From the NCBI RefSeq assembly GCF_017301735.1, contig NZ_CP071090.1, forward strand, positions 8,236,001 to 8,300,000: a stretch of 64,000 bases of DNA, read 5' to 3'. A program made the translations under genes and the position numbers. A model generated the notes under the pieces. It was not told where the DNA came from and did not search any database. It was given only the letters and a program-made list of their open reading frames with translations. Numbering within the stretch: position 1 is the stretch's first letter; the number at the start of each line of letters is the position of its first letter. This document shows, piece after piece, positions 15,657-23,986 of the stretch. Source of the stretch: Pyxidicoccus parkwaysis (GTDB lineage: Bacteria; Myxococcota; Myxococcia; Myxococcales; Myxococcaceae).

Positions 15657-17180
15657 TTACTTCGGGTCCTCGGGCTCCAGCTCGCGTTCCTCCTTGGGAG
15701 GCTCGCGAGAGTGCGACGCGCGCGAGGGGAGCCCGACGCCTTCGCCCAGCGGAGTGGGCTGGCATTCACAGACGGTTCGCCGCGAGGCGGCCTCGGTGAC
15801 GAAGGCGCAGGCCGTGGGGCACTCAGGCTGGCGGCCCTCCTCGAAGAGGGCGAGCTTGAAGCCGGTGGCCGTGGCCAACGCAGCCCGGCAGGCAGGCAGC
15901 GTCTGTGCGAGCGAGGCCCACGGAAGCCGGTGCTGTGTCGTGAGCCCCCGGCTGGTCGAGGGGAAGCTCAGTCCCACGCCGCAGCCCGTCTCCAGGCGCT
16001 GACCGTCCGCGCCCACGAGCTCCAGGTGAAGCCGCCCGCCCTCGGGCAGGTCGCGGTAGACGGCACCGCTGACGGAGACACTGCCGTCAGGCTCGTGCCG
16101 CACGTACAGGCCATAGCAGGCTTCTTCGCTGAAGGTGCCGCTCGGACTGGCGCACTGCTGGCGCTCAGAAGAGGCAGGCGGGGGAGCAGAAGCCTCACCC
16201 GACGGCGCGGCTGCAGCGGGCGCGGGAGCCACCACCGAGCTCACGCGCGGCCGGCGCAGCACCAGCGCCCCACCCTTCGCGTCCAGCGTCGCCGTGAAGC
16301 GTCCCCACACATCCGGCCCCAGCCGTCCCAGGCTGCTCGGCGAGTCCCACCGGCCCGCCGCCTCCACCACCAGCGGGGACACGCCCACGCCGTTCGCCAC
16401 CTCCACCGCGTCCACCGCGAAGGTGCGCGCCGGCAGGTTGGCCGCCGTCTCCAGCGGCTGCATCCCCTGCGCCTCCGCGGGGCCCACCGCCAGCCGCGAG
16501 AATGGCTCGCGCGAGCCGAGGACGAACGGCCCCGTGAGCTCCGCCTCGCCCTGCTTCACGCGCGCGGCCAGCAGGGGCCAGTCCCCCTGCGGCTCGCGGC
16601 TGAGCTCCACCACGTACACCTCGCGCGCCGCATCGGAGACCGCTGCCTCCGCCGCATACGCCTCGCGCGCCCGGGACGCGGTGAAGGTCACCTCGCGCCG
16701 CAGCGGGTCCACCGTGAGCGCATACGGCTCCAGCACATCCGCGCCCAGCGTCACCGCGCAGGCCTTCTCACCCGACAGCCCCGCGGTGCGAATCGGCGAG
16801 GCCACCGGCCCCACGGAGAACGTGGGCAACCGCACCACCGGCCACGAGCGGAAACCACCCGCGGGCTCCGGCGCGCGCACCGTGCCCTCGGGCGGAGGAA
16901 GCTCTCCCGTGAAGCAGCCCTTCGAGACGAGCGACAGCGGCCGCGCCACGTCCAGCACCACCGGCACCGCCTGCGTGCCCAGCCTGCCCGCCACGGTGAG
17001 CCGCAGCGCGGGCGAGGCCAACAGGGGCAGCGTCTGCCCCTCGAAGCCCTGGGGACGCGCGGGGCCGGAGGCCGCCGTGCCCGTGTGGCACCCGGCCCCG
17101 GCCATCATCAACACACCCGTGAGGAGGAGCGCGCCGCGCACGTCTCGCAGGTTACTTCTTCTGGCCCTTGGTGAAGTCAT
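15657..17180 (-). CDS. Lipoprotein with degenerate aspartic-protease (retropepsin-like) fold
   Basis: 507 residues. Lipobox AGAGC after a hydrophobic stretch (GALLLTGVLMMAG) marks an exported lipoprotein. The mature part has two retropepsin-like halves: VPVVLDVARPLSLVS followed by TLGADVLEPYALTVD, then LGRLGPDVWGRFTATLD. These resemble the D-T/S-G flap and the LG-x-D-x-L strand of pepsin-like folds, but the first motif is L-D-V-A, so proteolysis is doubtful. The C-terminal 170 residues hold about eight Cys and are not recognised. The ATG at 17180 overlaps lolA by 29 bases. An in-frame GTG at 17141, just after the lolA stop, gives a more classical lipoprotein signal and may be the real start. 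Neither has a strong ribosome site. Confidence 0.68.
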   Translation of the reverse strand: MTSPRARRSNLRDVRGALLLTGVLMMAGAGCHTGTAASGPARPQGFEGQTLPLLASPALRLTVAGRLGTQAVPVVLDVARPLSLVSKGCFTGELPPPEGTVRAPEPAGGFRSWPVVRLPTFSVGPVASPIRTAGLSGEKACAVTLGADVLEPYALTVDPLRREVTFTASRAREAYAAEAAVSDAAREVYVVELSREPQGDWPLLAARVKQGEAELTGPFVLGSREPFSRLAVGPAEAQGMQPLETAANLPARTFAVDAVEVANGVGVSPLVVEAAGRWDSPSSLGRLGPDVWGRFTATLDAKGGALVLRRPRVSSVVAPAPAAAAPSGEASAPPPASSERQQCASPSGTFSEEACYGLYVRHEPDGSVSVSGAVYRDLPEGGRLHLELVGADGQRLETGCGVGLSFPSTSRGLTTQHRLPWASLAQTLPACRAALATATGFKLALFEEGRQPECPTACAFVTEAASRRTVCECQPTPLGEGVGLPSRASHSREPPKEERELEPEDPK

Positions 17181-18051
17181 CCACGCGGGTGTCCTTCGGC
17201 ACGTCCAGCTTGAAGCTGTCCGCGTCGATGCCCACGTTCGTCTTCAGGCCCAGGAAGGAGATGGTGTTCTCGCTGCCGTCCGGGTCCACCACGGTGCTCT
17301 TGAGCACCTGCGCCGTGGCCGGGTCCACCTCCAGCCGCACCTGGCGGAAGCGGGGCTCGTCCTTCAGCGGGTCCAGCACCAGCAGCGTGCCCTTGCAGTC
17401 CTTGCACGTGCCCTTGGTGATGGCGAACTCGTCCGCCAGCTTCCCCTGGCCGAAGAGGAACGTCACCGACGCGGAGAGCTGGCTCGTGTCGATGCTGCCC
17501 ACCGTGAGGCTCTGCGCGGCCGCGTCGTACGCGTACACCTTGTTGCCGGCCAGCACGAAGGTGCGCGCCGTGGGCTTCTGGTACTCCCAGCGCATCAGGC
17601 CGGGCTTCTTGTAAGTGACGGTGCCCTCGGACGTCTGCGTGCGCCGGAAGGTCTTGTACTTGTAGTCCTGGCGGAAGCCGGAGCGGAAGTCGCTCGTCTT
17701 CTCGTAGAAGGCCTGCATCCGGTCCACCAGCGACTTCACCTCCGGCGTCATCGCCGGAGCCGGCTTCGCGGGCGCCGCCTGTGCGGGCTTGCCCTGCTGC
17801 GCGGCCGGAGCCTGGGTGGCCGGGGCCTTCGCGGGCTCGGCGGGCTTGCCACCGTCGGTGGCCTTGCCTGCGTCGGTAGGCTTCGCCGGAGCACCGGCCG
17901 GCGTCTCCGCGGGCTTCGGAGCGGCGGGCGCCGGCGTGGCCTGGGCCACCAGCACGGGCTTCTCCGAGCCGGCGGGCAGGGCCCGGGCAGCGGAGGCCGC
18001 AGCGGCGGACGGCGCGGACAGGAGCGTGACGAGCAGGGTTTCCAGGAACAT
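17152..18051 (-). CDS. lolA: LolA-type outer-membrane lipoprotein carrier
   Basis: 299 residues. LolA takes lipoproteins from the LolCDE complex across the periplasm. Seen: a Sec signal (MFLETLLVTLLSAPSA), an Ala/Pro/Lys linker of about 80 residues, then the LolA barrel (SLVDRMQAFYEK, SDFRSGFRQDY, GTVTYKKPGLMRWEY, NKVYAYD, a late LEVDPAT strand). The long linker before the domain is unusual, and so is a CKDCKG motif inside it. The ATG at 18051 is preceded by GGAG nine bases upstream. Starts at 18075 and 18129 are in frame but lack good ribosome sites. It lies 78 bases after trmH. Confidence 0.85.
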   Translation of the reverse strand: MFLETLLVTLLSAPSAAAASAARALPAGSEKPVLVAQATPAPAAPKPAETPAGAPAKPTDAGKATDGGKPAEPAKAPATQAPAAQQGKPAQAAPAKPAPAMTPEVKSLVDRMQAFYEKTSDFRSGFRQDYKYKTFRRTQTSEGTVTYKKPGLMRWEYQKPTARTFVLAGNKVYAYDAAAQSLTVGSIDTSQLSASVTFLFGQGKLADEFAITKGTCKDCKGTLLVLDPLKDEPRFRQVRLEVDPATAQVLKSTVVDPDGSENTISFLGLKTNVGIDADSFKLDVPKDTRVDDFTKGQKK

Positions 18052-18129
18052 GGCGTGCGTCTCCAGGCGGGCCATGTGGGCCCGAAGCGTCCATCTAACC
18101 CATACCGACGGGGCCCGGGGGCCCGGCAT

Positions 18130-18807
18130 TCATGGCCGCTTCTTGAAGATCCGCTTCCTCTGTTTGATGGCCAGCACGTAGAAGCGCTCGCGCAGGTCCT
18201 GGGCCTCCTCGGGAGACAAGTCCCCCGAGCCCCCCAGGTGCTCGTCCCGCCAGGCAATCGCCCGGCTGATGCAGGCCGAGGCAGCGGCGGAGATGTTGAG
18301 GCTCTGGCTGAAGCCCCGCATGGGCACCCAGAAGGTGCCGTCCACGGTGTTCAGCACCTCCTCGCTCACCCCGTACCGCTCGTTGCCGAAGACGAGCGCC
18401 GTCTTCGCCTGGAAGCCCATGGAGTAGAGGCTGGTGGCCCCCTCGCGGATGGCGGAGGCGTAGAGGTTGAAGCCGCGCGACTTCAGGTGCTCGCGGCACT
18501 CGGCGAAGCTCTTGTAGAGCTTCACGTCGAGCCACTTGTCGCAGCCCTGGGCCACCCTCGAGTTGGGAAGGAAGGGGGCCTCCGGGTTGATGACGACATG
18601 CACCTCCTGGACGCCGAAGGACTCGCAGGTGCGCAGCACCGCGGCCATGTTGAAGCTGTCCTCCAGCCGGTCCAGGACGATGGTGAAGTTGCGCGTGCGC
18701 TGGCTGACGACGCGGTCGATCTTCTCCTTGCGCACGTCGAGCAGGAACTGCTCGGGCTCGTACTGCTCCTTCTCGAAGCGCTCGTAGCCAGCACCGCCGC
18801 CGGACAT
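18130..18807 (-). CDS. trmH: TrmH family tRNA/rRNA 2'-O-ribose methyltransferase
   Basis: 225 residues, a SpoU/TrmH (SPOUT) enzyme using SAM to methylate a ribose 2'-OH. Classic motifs: DSFNMAAVLRTCESFG (motif 1 with the catalytic Arg), ALVFGNERYGVSEE (motif 2) and PMRGFSQSLNISAAAS (motif 3, SAM-binding knot). The N-terminal extension RKEKIDRVVSQRT and basic C-terminal KQRKRIFKKRP match TrmH, which makes Gm18 in tRNA, better than RlmB. The target is inferred. Its ATG lies only 4 bases after the obg stop, with an AGGAGG inside the last obg codons, so the two are translationally linked. Confidence 0.88.
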   Translation of the reverse strand: MSGGGAGYERFEKEQYEPEQFLLDVRKEKIDRVVSQRTRNFTIVLDRLEDSFNMAAVLRTCESFGVQEVHVVINPEAPFLPNSRVAQGCDKWLDVKLYKSFAECREHLKSRGFNLYASAIREGATSLYSMGFQAKTALVFGNERYGVSEEVLNTVDGTFWVPMRGFSQSLNISAAASACISRAIAWRDEHLGGSGDLSPEEAQDLRERFYVLAIKQRKRIFKKRP

Positions 18808-18811
18808 CGCC

Positions 18812-20200
18812 TTACGACCTCCTGCCGCCGGGCTTGCGCGCCGGAGCCTTCTTCGCCGCCGCCCGCGTCTGCTTCGCCGCCGGACGCTGCTTCGCCATCG
18901 CCCCGCGCTTCGCGGGCGCCTTGCGCGCGGCCACCTTCTTCGCCGCGGCCTTGCGAGCCGGAGCCTTCACCGTGCGCGCCGGACCCGGGGCCTTGCGAGC
19001 CGGCGCAGCCGCCTTGCGCGCCGGAGCCTTCTTCGCGGCCGGAGCCTTCTTCGCGGCCGGAGCCTTCTTCGCGGCCGGAGCCTTGCCCGTCTTGCGAGCC
19101 GGAGCAGCAGCCTTGCGCGCCGGAGCCTCGCGAGCCGCCGTCTTCGCCGCGGCCTTGCGCACCGGGGCCGGCTTCTCCACGTGCAGCTTCTCCGTCCGCC
19201 CGGTGAACAGCACCTCCGCCACCGAGTCCATCAGCGCCTGCATGCCCTCGCCGGTGGCGCAGGACACGGGGTAGACACGGATGCCGCGCTCGCGCAGGGC
19301 CTCGGTGAACGGCGCCAGCCGCGCCTGCGCGTCGGGCAGGTCCAGCTTGTTGGCCGCCACCACCTGCGGCTTGCCCGCGAGCTGCTCGCTGTACTTCGCC
19401 AGCTCCGTGTTGAGCACGTCGAAGTCGTGCAGCGGCGAGCGGTCCTCGCCCTCCGCCCCCATGTCGATGAGGTGGATGAGCACCTTGCAGCGCTCCACGT
19501 GGCGAAGGAACTGGTGCCCCAGGCCCACGCCCTCGCTGGCGCCCTCGATGATGCCGGGGATGTCCGCCATCACGAAGGACAGGCCGTCCTTGTACTGGAC
19601 CATGCCCAGGTTGGGCACCAGCGTGGTGAACGGATAGTCGGCGACCTTCGGCCGCGCCCGGCTCACCCGCGAGATGAACGTGCTCTTGCCCGCGTTGGGG
19701 AAGCCCAGCAGGCCCACGTCCGCCAGGAGCTTCAGCTCCAGCCGCAGCGTCACCTCTTCGCCCTTCGTCCCGTCCTGCGCGAAGCGCGGCGTCTGCCGAG
19801 TGGACGTGGCGAAGTTCATGTTGCCCAGACCGCCCCGCCCGCCCTTCGCCGCCACCCAGCGCTGGCCGGACTCGCTCAGGTCCACCAGGAGCTCGTCCGT
19901 GTTGGCGTTCTTCACCAGCGTGCCCACCGGCACCTTGAGCACCATGTCCTCGGCCGCGCGACCGTTGCAGTCGCTGCCCATGCCGTGCTCGCCGCCCTTG
20001 GCGCGGTGGTGCTGCTGGTAGCGGTAGTCGAGCAGCGTGGTGAGCTGCGGATCCGCCACGAAGATGACGGAGCCTCCGTCGCCGCCGTCGCCTCCGTTGG
20101 GGCCACCGCGCTCGATGAACTTCTCCCGCCGGAAGGAGACGGCGCCATTCCCGCCGTCACCCGCCTTCACGAAGATGCGGACCTCGTCGACGAACTTCAT
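18812..20200 (-). CDS. obg: Obg/CgtA GTPase with Lys/Ala/Pro-rich C-terminal tail
   Basis: 462 residues; the usual Obg is about 340-430. Obg is a ribosome-associated GTPase for 50S assembly. Seen: the glycine-rich Obg fold (KAGDGGNGAVSFRREK, GGPNGGDGGDGGS), P-loop GFPNAGKST, DIPGIIEGAS and ANKLD. The canonical OCT domain is absent. From about residue 335 the protein continues as roughly 125 residues of RKAAA/PAAKKA/PARKAA repeats, like histone H1 or bacterial H1-like tails. The ATG at 20200 follows AGGAG; the frame extends to 20305 without a ribosome site. It lies downstream of rplU and rpmA, the usual Obg context. Confidence 0.95.
   Translation of the reverse strand: MKFVDEVRIFVKAGDGGNGAVSFRREKFIERGGPNGGDGGDGGSVIFVADPQLTTLLDYRYQQHHRAKGGEHGMGSDCNGRAAEDMVLKVPVGTLVKNANTDELLVDLSESGQRWVAAKGGRGGLGNMNFATSTRQTPRFAQDGTKGEEVTLRLELKLLADVGLLGFPNAGKSTFISRVSRARPKVADYPFTTLVPNLGMVQYKDGLSFVMADIPGIIEGASEGVGLGHQFLRHVERCKVLIHLIDMGAEGEDRSPLHDFDVLNTELAKYSEQLAGKPQVVAANKLDLPDAQARLAPFTEALRERGIRVYPVSCATGEGMQALMDSVAEVLFTGRTEKLHVEKPAPVRKAAAKTAAREAPARKAAAPARKTGKAPAAKKAPAAKKAPAAKKAPARKAAAPARKAPGPARTVKAPARKAAAKKVAARKAPAKRGAMAKQRPAAKQTRAAAKKAPARKPGGRRS
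19032..19085 (-). repeat. 18-bp tandem repeat in the obg tail
   Basis: Three perfect copies of an 18-bp unit starting at 19032, 19050 and 19068 encode KKAPAA. They form part of the longer degenerate Lys/Ala/Pro tail of Obg. Confidence 0.75.
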
Positions 20201-20305
20201 AGACACTCCTGGAAAAACGCAGAGCGGGCCGCCCTCGCGTCCCGCCGCCGCAAAAGGGCGCGTGGACTCAGAGAAGCGACCCGCTCGTGGGTGCCAACAC
20301 GGCAT

Positions 20306-20324
20306 GCCGGCCCAGAAGGCCGGC
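20306..20324 (-). terminator. Hairpin just after rpmA
   Basis: GCCGGCC (20306-20312) and GGCCGGC (20318-20324) make a perfect 7-bp stem with a 5-base loop, 6 bases after the rpmA stop and 105 bases before obg. It may attenuate transcription so that ribosomal proteins are made in excess over Obg. Confidence 0.5.
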
Positions 20325-20330
20325 GAACCG

Positions 20331-20600
20331 TCAGGCGCTCGGCTGGGCGGCCGGGTACACCGAGACCTTCTTCTTGTCCCGGCCCAGACGCTCGTACTTC
20401 ACCACGCCGTCCACCACCGAGTAGAGGGTGTAGTCGCGGCCGAGCTTCACGTTGGAGCCGGCGTGGATGACCGTGCCCACCTGGCGCACCAGGATGCTGC
20501 CCGCCGTCACCGTCTCACCGCCGTACACCTTCACACCACGATACTGCGGGTTGGAATCACGCCCGTTGCGCGAAGAACCCTGTCCCTTTTTATGGGCCAT
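20331..20600 (-). CDS. rpmA: 50S ribosomal protein L27
   Basis: 89 residues, normal length. Seen: MAHKKGQGSSRNGRDSNPQY, the conserved N-terminal arm that reaches the peptidyl-transferase centre, then GVKVYGGETVTAGSILVRQ and the strand GTVIHAG. No N-terminal extension to be cleaved is present, so it is of the E. coli type. It follows rplU by 38 bases and precedes obg, the standard order. Confidence 0.97.
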   Translation of the reverse strand: MAHKKGQGSSRNGRDSNPQYRGVKVYGGETVTAGSILVRQVGTVIHAGSNVKLGRDYTLYSVVDGVVKYERLGRDKKKVSVYPAAQPSA

Positions 20601-20638
20601 GACACCTTGCTCCTGAAGTTGGGGGAAATCCGTCCGGA

Positions 20639-20947
20639 CTAGCCGGCGATGGAGGTGACCTTCACCTCGGTGTACGGCTGACGGTGACCGCGGCGGCGCG
20701 TCCAGCCCTCCTTCTCCTTGCGGAAGTGGAGGACGCGGCGGTGCTTGTCCTGCGCGAGGACCTTGCCCACCACGCGAGCGCCAGAGACGGTCGGCTTGCC
20801 CACCTTGGGGCTGTCCGTACCACCCAGCATGAGGACGTCCGTGAAGGTCACCTCGGCGCCAATGTCACCGGCGATCTTCTCGATCCGGAGCACATCGCCC
20901 TCGGCGACGCGGTACTGCTTCCCGCCCGTGCGAATGACTGCGTACAT
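20639..20947 (-). CDS. rplU: 50S ribosomal protein L21
   Basis: 102 residues, normal length. Seen: MYAVIRTGGKQYRV, GDVLRIEKI, the central G-A-R-V-V-G-K strand and the RNA-binding end RRRGHRQPYTEVKVTSI. First gene of the minus-strand run rplU-rpmA-obg-trmH-lolA. AGGGG lies 8 bases before the ATG. The 257-bp region upstream is shared with the divergent lipoprotein gene. It contains a short inverted repeat GGGTT/AACCC at 20970-20984 that could form a leader hairpin. I could not recognise a convincing -35/-10 pair. Confidence 0.97.
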   Translation of the reverse strand: MYAVIRTGGKQYRVAEGDVLRIEKIAGDIGAEVTFTDVLMLGGTDSPKVGKPTVSGARVVGKVLAQDKHRRVLHFRKEKEGWTRRRGHRQPYTEVKVTSIAG

Positions 20948-21204
20948 CGTCTAACCCCTGTCAGCTTTCGGGTTGGGTCAACCCTTGGAATCGACCGCGC
21001 ATTTCGGACGGGTCCACCATCCAATCGCGCCAAAGGCGGCGGGATTTACGGGAGATGCCCTGGGGAGTCAAGACGGATGAAGGATCATCCCGCACACCCT
21101 CGGAAGGTTTACTCGTGGCCCAAACCGTTGTTAACTGGAAAGCGGGACTGCGGCCGCTAGCATGTGTGCCGCTCAACCAACCTCGTTTCGAGGGGGAATC
21201 CATA

Positions 21205-21552
21205 ATGAAGAAGATCGTGTTCGGCCTCGTGGCTGTGTCGTCTCTCGTGTTCGGTGCGGGCTGCGGTGGCAACTACTGCGATGACGCCGCGGACGCCTAT
21301 GAGGGCCTGGCCGACAAGGCGAACGACTGTCCGGACATCAAGGCCGCCCTGGGCGACCTCAAGTTCTCCGACAGCGACATCGACGAGTGCAAGAAGGACC
21401 TCGACAACTGCTCGAGCGACGAGAAGGACAAGCTGAACGACTCCATCGACTGCATCAACGACCTGCCGGACTGCGAGTCGGGCAAGGAGGCGGACTGGGT
21501 CCAGAAGCTGACCGCCTGCGCCCAGAAGTCCTCGGGCGTGACCTGCGAGTAA
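21205..21552 (+). CDS. Eight-cysteine mini-lipoprotein (copy 1)
   Basis: 115 residues. A lipoprotein signal ends at FGAGC (Cys20) followed by Gly-Gly. The mature part is acidic and helical with eight further Cys. Their spacing is 16, 19, 6, 13, 6, 14, 8, enough for four disulfides. The same arrangement recurs in the lipoprotein at 25160-25528. AGGGGG precedes the ATG at 21205; the frame upstream to 21055 has no lipoprotein logic. Function unknown; probably attached to the outer membrane facing the periplasm or surface. Confidence 0.82.
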   Translation: MKKIVFGLVAVSSLVFGAGCGGNYCDDAADAYEGLADKANDCPDIKAALGDLKFSDSDIDECKKDLDNCSSDEKDKLNDSIDCINDLPDCESGKEADWVQKLTACAQKSSGVTCE

Positions 21553-21587
21553 TCCTCGCGGCCGTTTGAAGCATCGATAGCGCCTCG

Positions 21588-21621
21588 GGGCCCGGTTCCC
21601 TCTCTCAGAGGGGCCGGGCCC
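21588..21621. terminator. Strong bidirectional hairpin
   Basis: GGGCCCGG (21588-21595) pairs with CCGGGCCC (21614-21621), and inside it CCCTCT (21598-21603) pairs with AGAGGG (21607-21612) over a 3-base loop. It lies 36 bases after the mini-lipoprotein stop. It includes the stop codon of the convergent kinase gene, so it can end both transcripts. Confidence 0.75.
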
Positions 21622-23986
21622 TGTCGTTTCTGGGCGTCACGGCCCGGGCCGCCAGGGCGCGGCGGACGATGCGGTAGCGCTGCAGGAGGCCCGGCTCCAG
21701 CGGGTCCAGCGCCAGGCCGCGCTCGTAGTGCTCCAGTGCCCGGGCCAGCTGGCCGTCGCGCTCCAGGCCGCCCCCCGAGAGGAAATGCACGCGCGCGGGG
21801 CCCGCGGCCCGCGGGTGGCGGACGAGGAACTCGTGCCGCAGCGACGCCAGCTGCTCCGCCGTGAGCCCTCCTTCCAGGCACCGCGCCACGCCCAGGTGGT
21901 TGCCGCGCTCCGCGTCGTACAGCGCCCGCTGCACGGGAGCGCCGAGCGCGTCGCCAGCCTCGCGCACGCGCACCCGCACCGCGTCGAGCTGCGCGCGCTG
22001 CGAGGGCGACAGGGGCCGCTGGCGCAGGGCCTCCAGCGAGCTCCAGGCCTCGCGCGTCCGGGCCCGCACCGTCTCCATGTCCGCGTCCGCGGGCAGGCCG
22101 AGCACGGCGTAGTGGTTCCCGGCCGAGCGCTGGCGCCAGGCCTCCAGCACCCGGACCGCCTCGGTGTCGTCACCCGGGGGACCGGGCGTGGGGCGGCGCA
22201 CGGGCTCGCCCCTGAGGAGCTGATCCACCGCGGCCTTGAGGGCGGCGGTGGCCTCCACGAACTGCACGCCGAAGCCGGTGGGCATGCCCCAGACGCGGGC
22301 CTGCTCGGGAGGCACCTGGCGGACGACTTCGCACAGCACCGACTGCGGGCCGGACTCCAGCTCCAGCACCACGGACAGCCGCGCGCACAGCGGCGGCAGC
22401 GAGCCCTCGCTGCGAAGGAACAGGCCACCCCGGGACAGGTCCGAGCCCGTCAGTCGCACGGGCGCCTCGCCCTGGCGCAGCACCACCTGTACCGGCAGCT
22501 CCACCGAGCGGGGCCGGGGAGGCGTCACCGCGTGGGCGGGAGGCACCGGGGAGCCCTGCGCGGCGGCGTCATGGCCGGAGCCGGCCCGCGCAGAAGGCAC
22601 CGGAGAGCCCTTCACCGCGTCATGGCCGGAGCCGGCCCGTGCCGAGGGCACCGGGGAGCCCTGTGCAGCGGCATCATGGCCGGAGACGGCTCGCGCCGGA
22701 GGCACCGGGGAGCCCTGTACGGCGGCGTCATGGCCGGAGACGGCTCGCGCGGGAGGCGCGGACGAGACGGGCGCACCCTGCCCCGTGTCTTCACCCTCGC
22801 TGGAGGCGCGCGCTGGAGGCGCGGACGAGACGGGCGCCCCCTGCCCCTTCTTCGATGCGCTTCCGCCATCACCGGAGCCCGCCCCGCCGGACCCGGGCCG
22901 CGCCTCCGCGCCCGGAGCGGACGGTGCCACGCCCCCGGAGCGCGGAGTGGAGGCGCTCCCGGCGGGCGGCGTCGCACCGAGAGCGCCCGCTCCCGACTGC
23001 GCGGCCCGTGCATCCTCCGCGACGGCGGCCTCCATCGCGGCGCGGAGCATGGACGCCGTCGCGTAGCGGTCCTCGGGCGCCTTGGCGAGGGCGCGCAGGA
23101 TGACGCGCTCCACGGCGGGCGGCACCCCCGGGTAGACCGAGCGCGGCGGAGGCGGCGTCCGCGTCTGGTGGGCCACGAGCTGCGCGGCGATGCCCTCGTC
23201 GTTGAAGGGCAGCCGCCCGGTGACGAGCTGGTAGGCGATGACGCCCACCGAGTACAGGTCCGCGCGCCCGTCCAGCCGCCGGCCCACGGACTGCTCCGGC
23301 GCCATGTACTCGGGCGTGCCCACGATGATGCCCGCATGCGTCTGCGGCATGCGCGCGTCGAGCAGCTTGGCGATGCCGAAGTCCAGCACCTTCACGAAGG
23401 GCGAGTGCCGCCCGCGCCGCACGAGGAAGACGTTGTCCGGCTTGAGGTCGCGGTGGACGATGCCTCGCGCGTGCGCGGCCTGGAGCGCGTCACACACCTG
23501 CGCCAGCACCGCCACCACCGCCGCGGCCGGCAGCGGCGTGCCCACCCACGCGGACAGCGGCGCGCCATCCAGATACTCCATGATGAGGTACGGGCGTGGC
23601 GGCGCGGCGTTCAGGTCGAAGATGCTGACGATGTTCTCGTGGCCGATGAGATTCACGGCCCGCGCCTCCGCGTGGAAGCGCTGCACCAGCTCCGGGTACA
23701 TGGCCAGGTGGTCGTGCAGCACCTTCACCGCCACCTTGCTGCCAATCGACACGTGCTCGCCCAGGTACACCGAGCCCATGCCGCCCCGTCCCAGCCGGCG
23801 CACCAGGCGGAAACTGCCGAACCGCTGGCCCACCAGCGGATCCACCTCGTCTCCCACCGGAGCACACCGCGGCCGAGGCGTCTCCCCGCCTTCCGCGTCC
23901 GCGCGCACGAGCGTCGAGCAAGGCGCCTCCGCCCCGTGCCACCGGCCGCACGCCGCACACTCCCCACCAATGCTCACCTCGGCCAT
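21605..23986 (-). CDS. Ser/Thr kinase fused to PilZ-like and degenerate J-like/TPR-like domains
   Basis: 793 residues. Order: zinc-ribbon-like C10-x2-C13-x3-H17-x5-C23; kinase about 56-330 with GRGGMG, VAVK lysine, HRDLKPDN (His178), DFGIAK and GTPEYMAPEQ, all intact; an Ala/Pro/Gly linker with 18-residue repeats; a PilZ-like barrel about 490-590 with DLSRGGLFL (the D-x-S-x-x-G half of the cyclic di-GMP motif) but no clear RxxxR; a J-like segment near 620-690 (HYAVLGLPADADMETV ... RALYDAERG) without HPD; and a short TPR-like end. No transmembrane helix, so it is cytosolic. The ATG at 23986 has GGGGGAG upstream. It probably couples phosphorylation to a PilZ output. Cyclic di-GMP binding is uncertain. 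Confidence 0.85.
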   Translation of the reverse strand: MAEVSIGGECAACGRWHGAEAPCSTLVRADAEGGETPRPRCAPVGDEVDPLVGQRFGSFRLVRRLGRGGMGSVYLGEHVSIGSKVAVKVLHDHLAMYPELVQRFHAEARAVNLIGHENIVSIFDLNAAPPRPYLIMEYLDGAPLSAWVGTPLPAAAVVAVLAQVCDALQAAHARGIVHRDLKPDNVFLVRRGRHSPFVKVLDFGIAKLLDARMPQTHAGIIVGTPEYMAPEQSVGRRLDGRADLYSVGVIAYQLVTGRLPFNDEGIAAQLVAHQTRTPPPPRSVYPGVPPAVERVILRALAKAPEDRYATASMLRAAMEAAVAEDARAAQSGAGALGATPPAGSASTPRSGGVAPSAPGAEARPGSGGAGSGDGGSASKKGQGAPVSSAPPARASSEGEDTGQGAPVSSAPPARAVSGHDAAVQGSPVPPARAVSGHDAAAQGSPVPSARAGSGHDAVKGSPVPSARAGSGHDAAAQGSPVPPAHAVTPPRPRSVELPVQVVLRQGEAPVRLTGSDLSRGGLFLRSEGSLPPLCARLSVVLELESGPQSVLCEVVRQVPPEQARVWGMPTGFGVQFVEATAALKAAVDQLLRGEPVRRPTPGPPGDDTEAVRVLEAWRQRSAGNHYAVLGLPADADMETVRARTREAWSSLEALRQRPLSPSQRAQLDAVRVRVREAGDALGAPVQRALYDAERGNHLGVARCLEGGLTAEQLASLRHEFLVRHPRAAGPARVHFLSGGGLERDGQLARALEHYERGLALDPLEPGLLQRYRIVRRALAARAVTPRNDRARPL
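22542..22754 (-). repeat. 51-54-bp tandem repeats in the kinase linker
   Basis: Four copies begin at 22542, 22596, 22647 and 22701, encoding G-H-D-A-A-x-Q-G-S-P-V-P-x-A-R-A-x-S. One copy is short by one codon. A second repeat type with GQGAPVSSAPPARA lies just beyond. All copies keep the frame. Confidence 0.75.

Noticed and set aside
20948..21204. Ribosomal L21 leader autoregulatory element
   Set aside because: Only a 5-bp inverted repeat (20970-20984) is visible, too weak to claim a leader motif.
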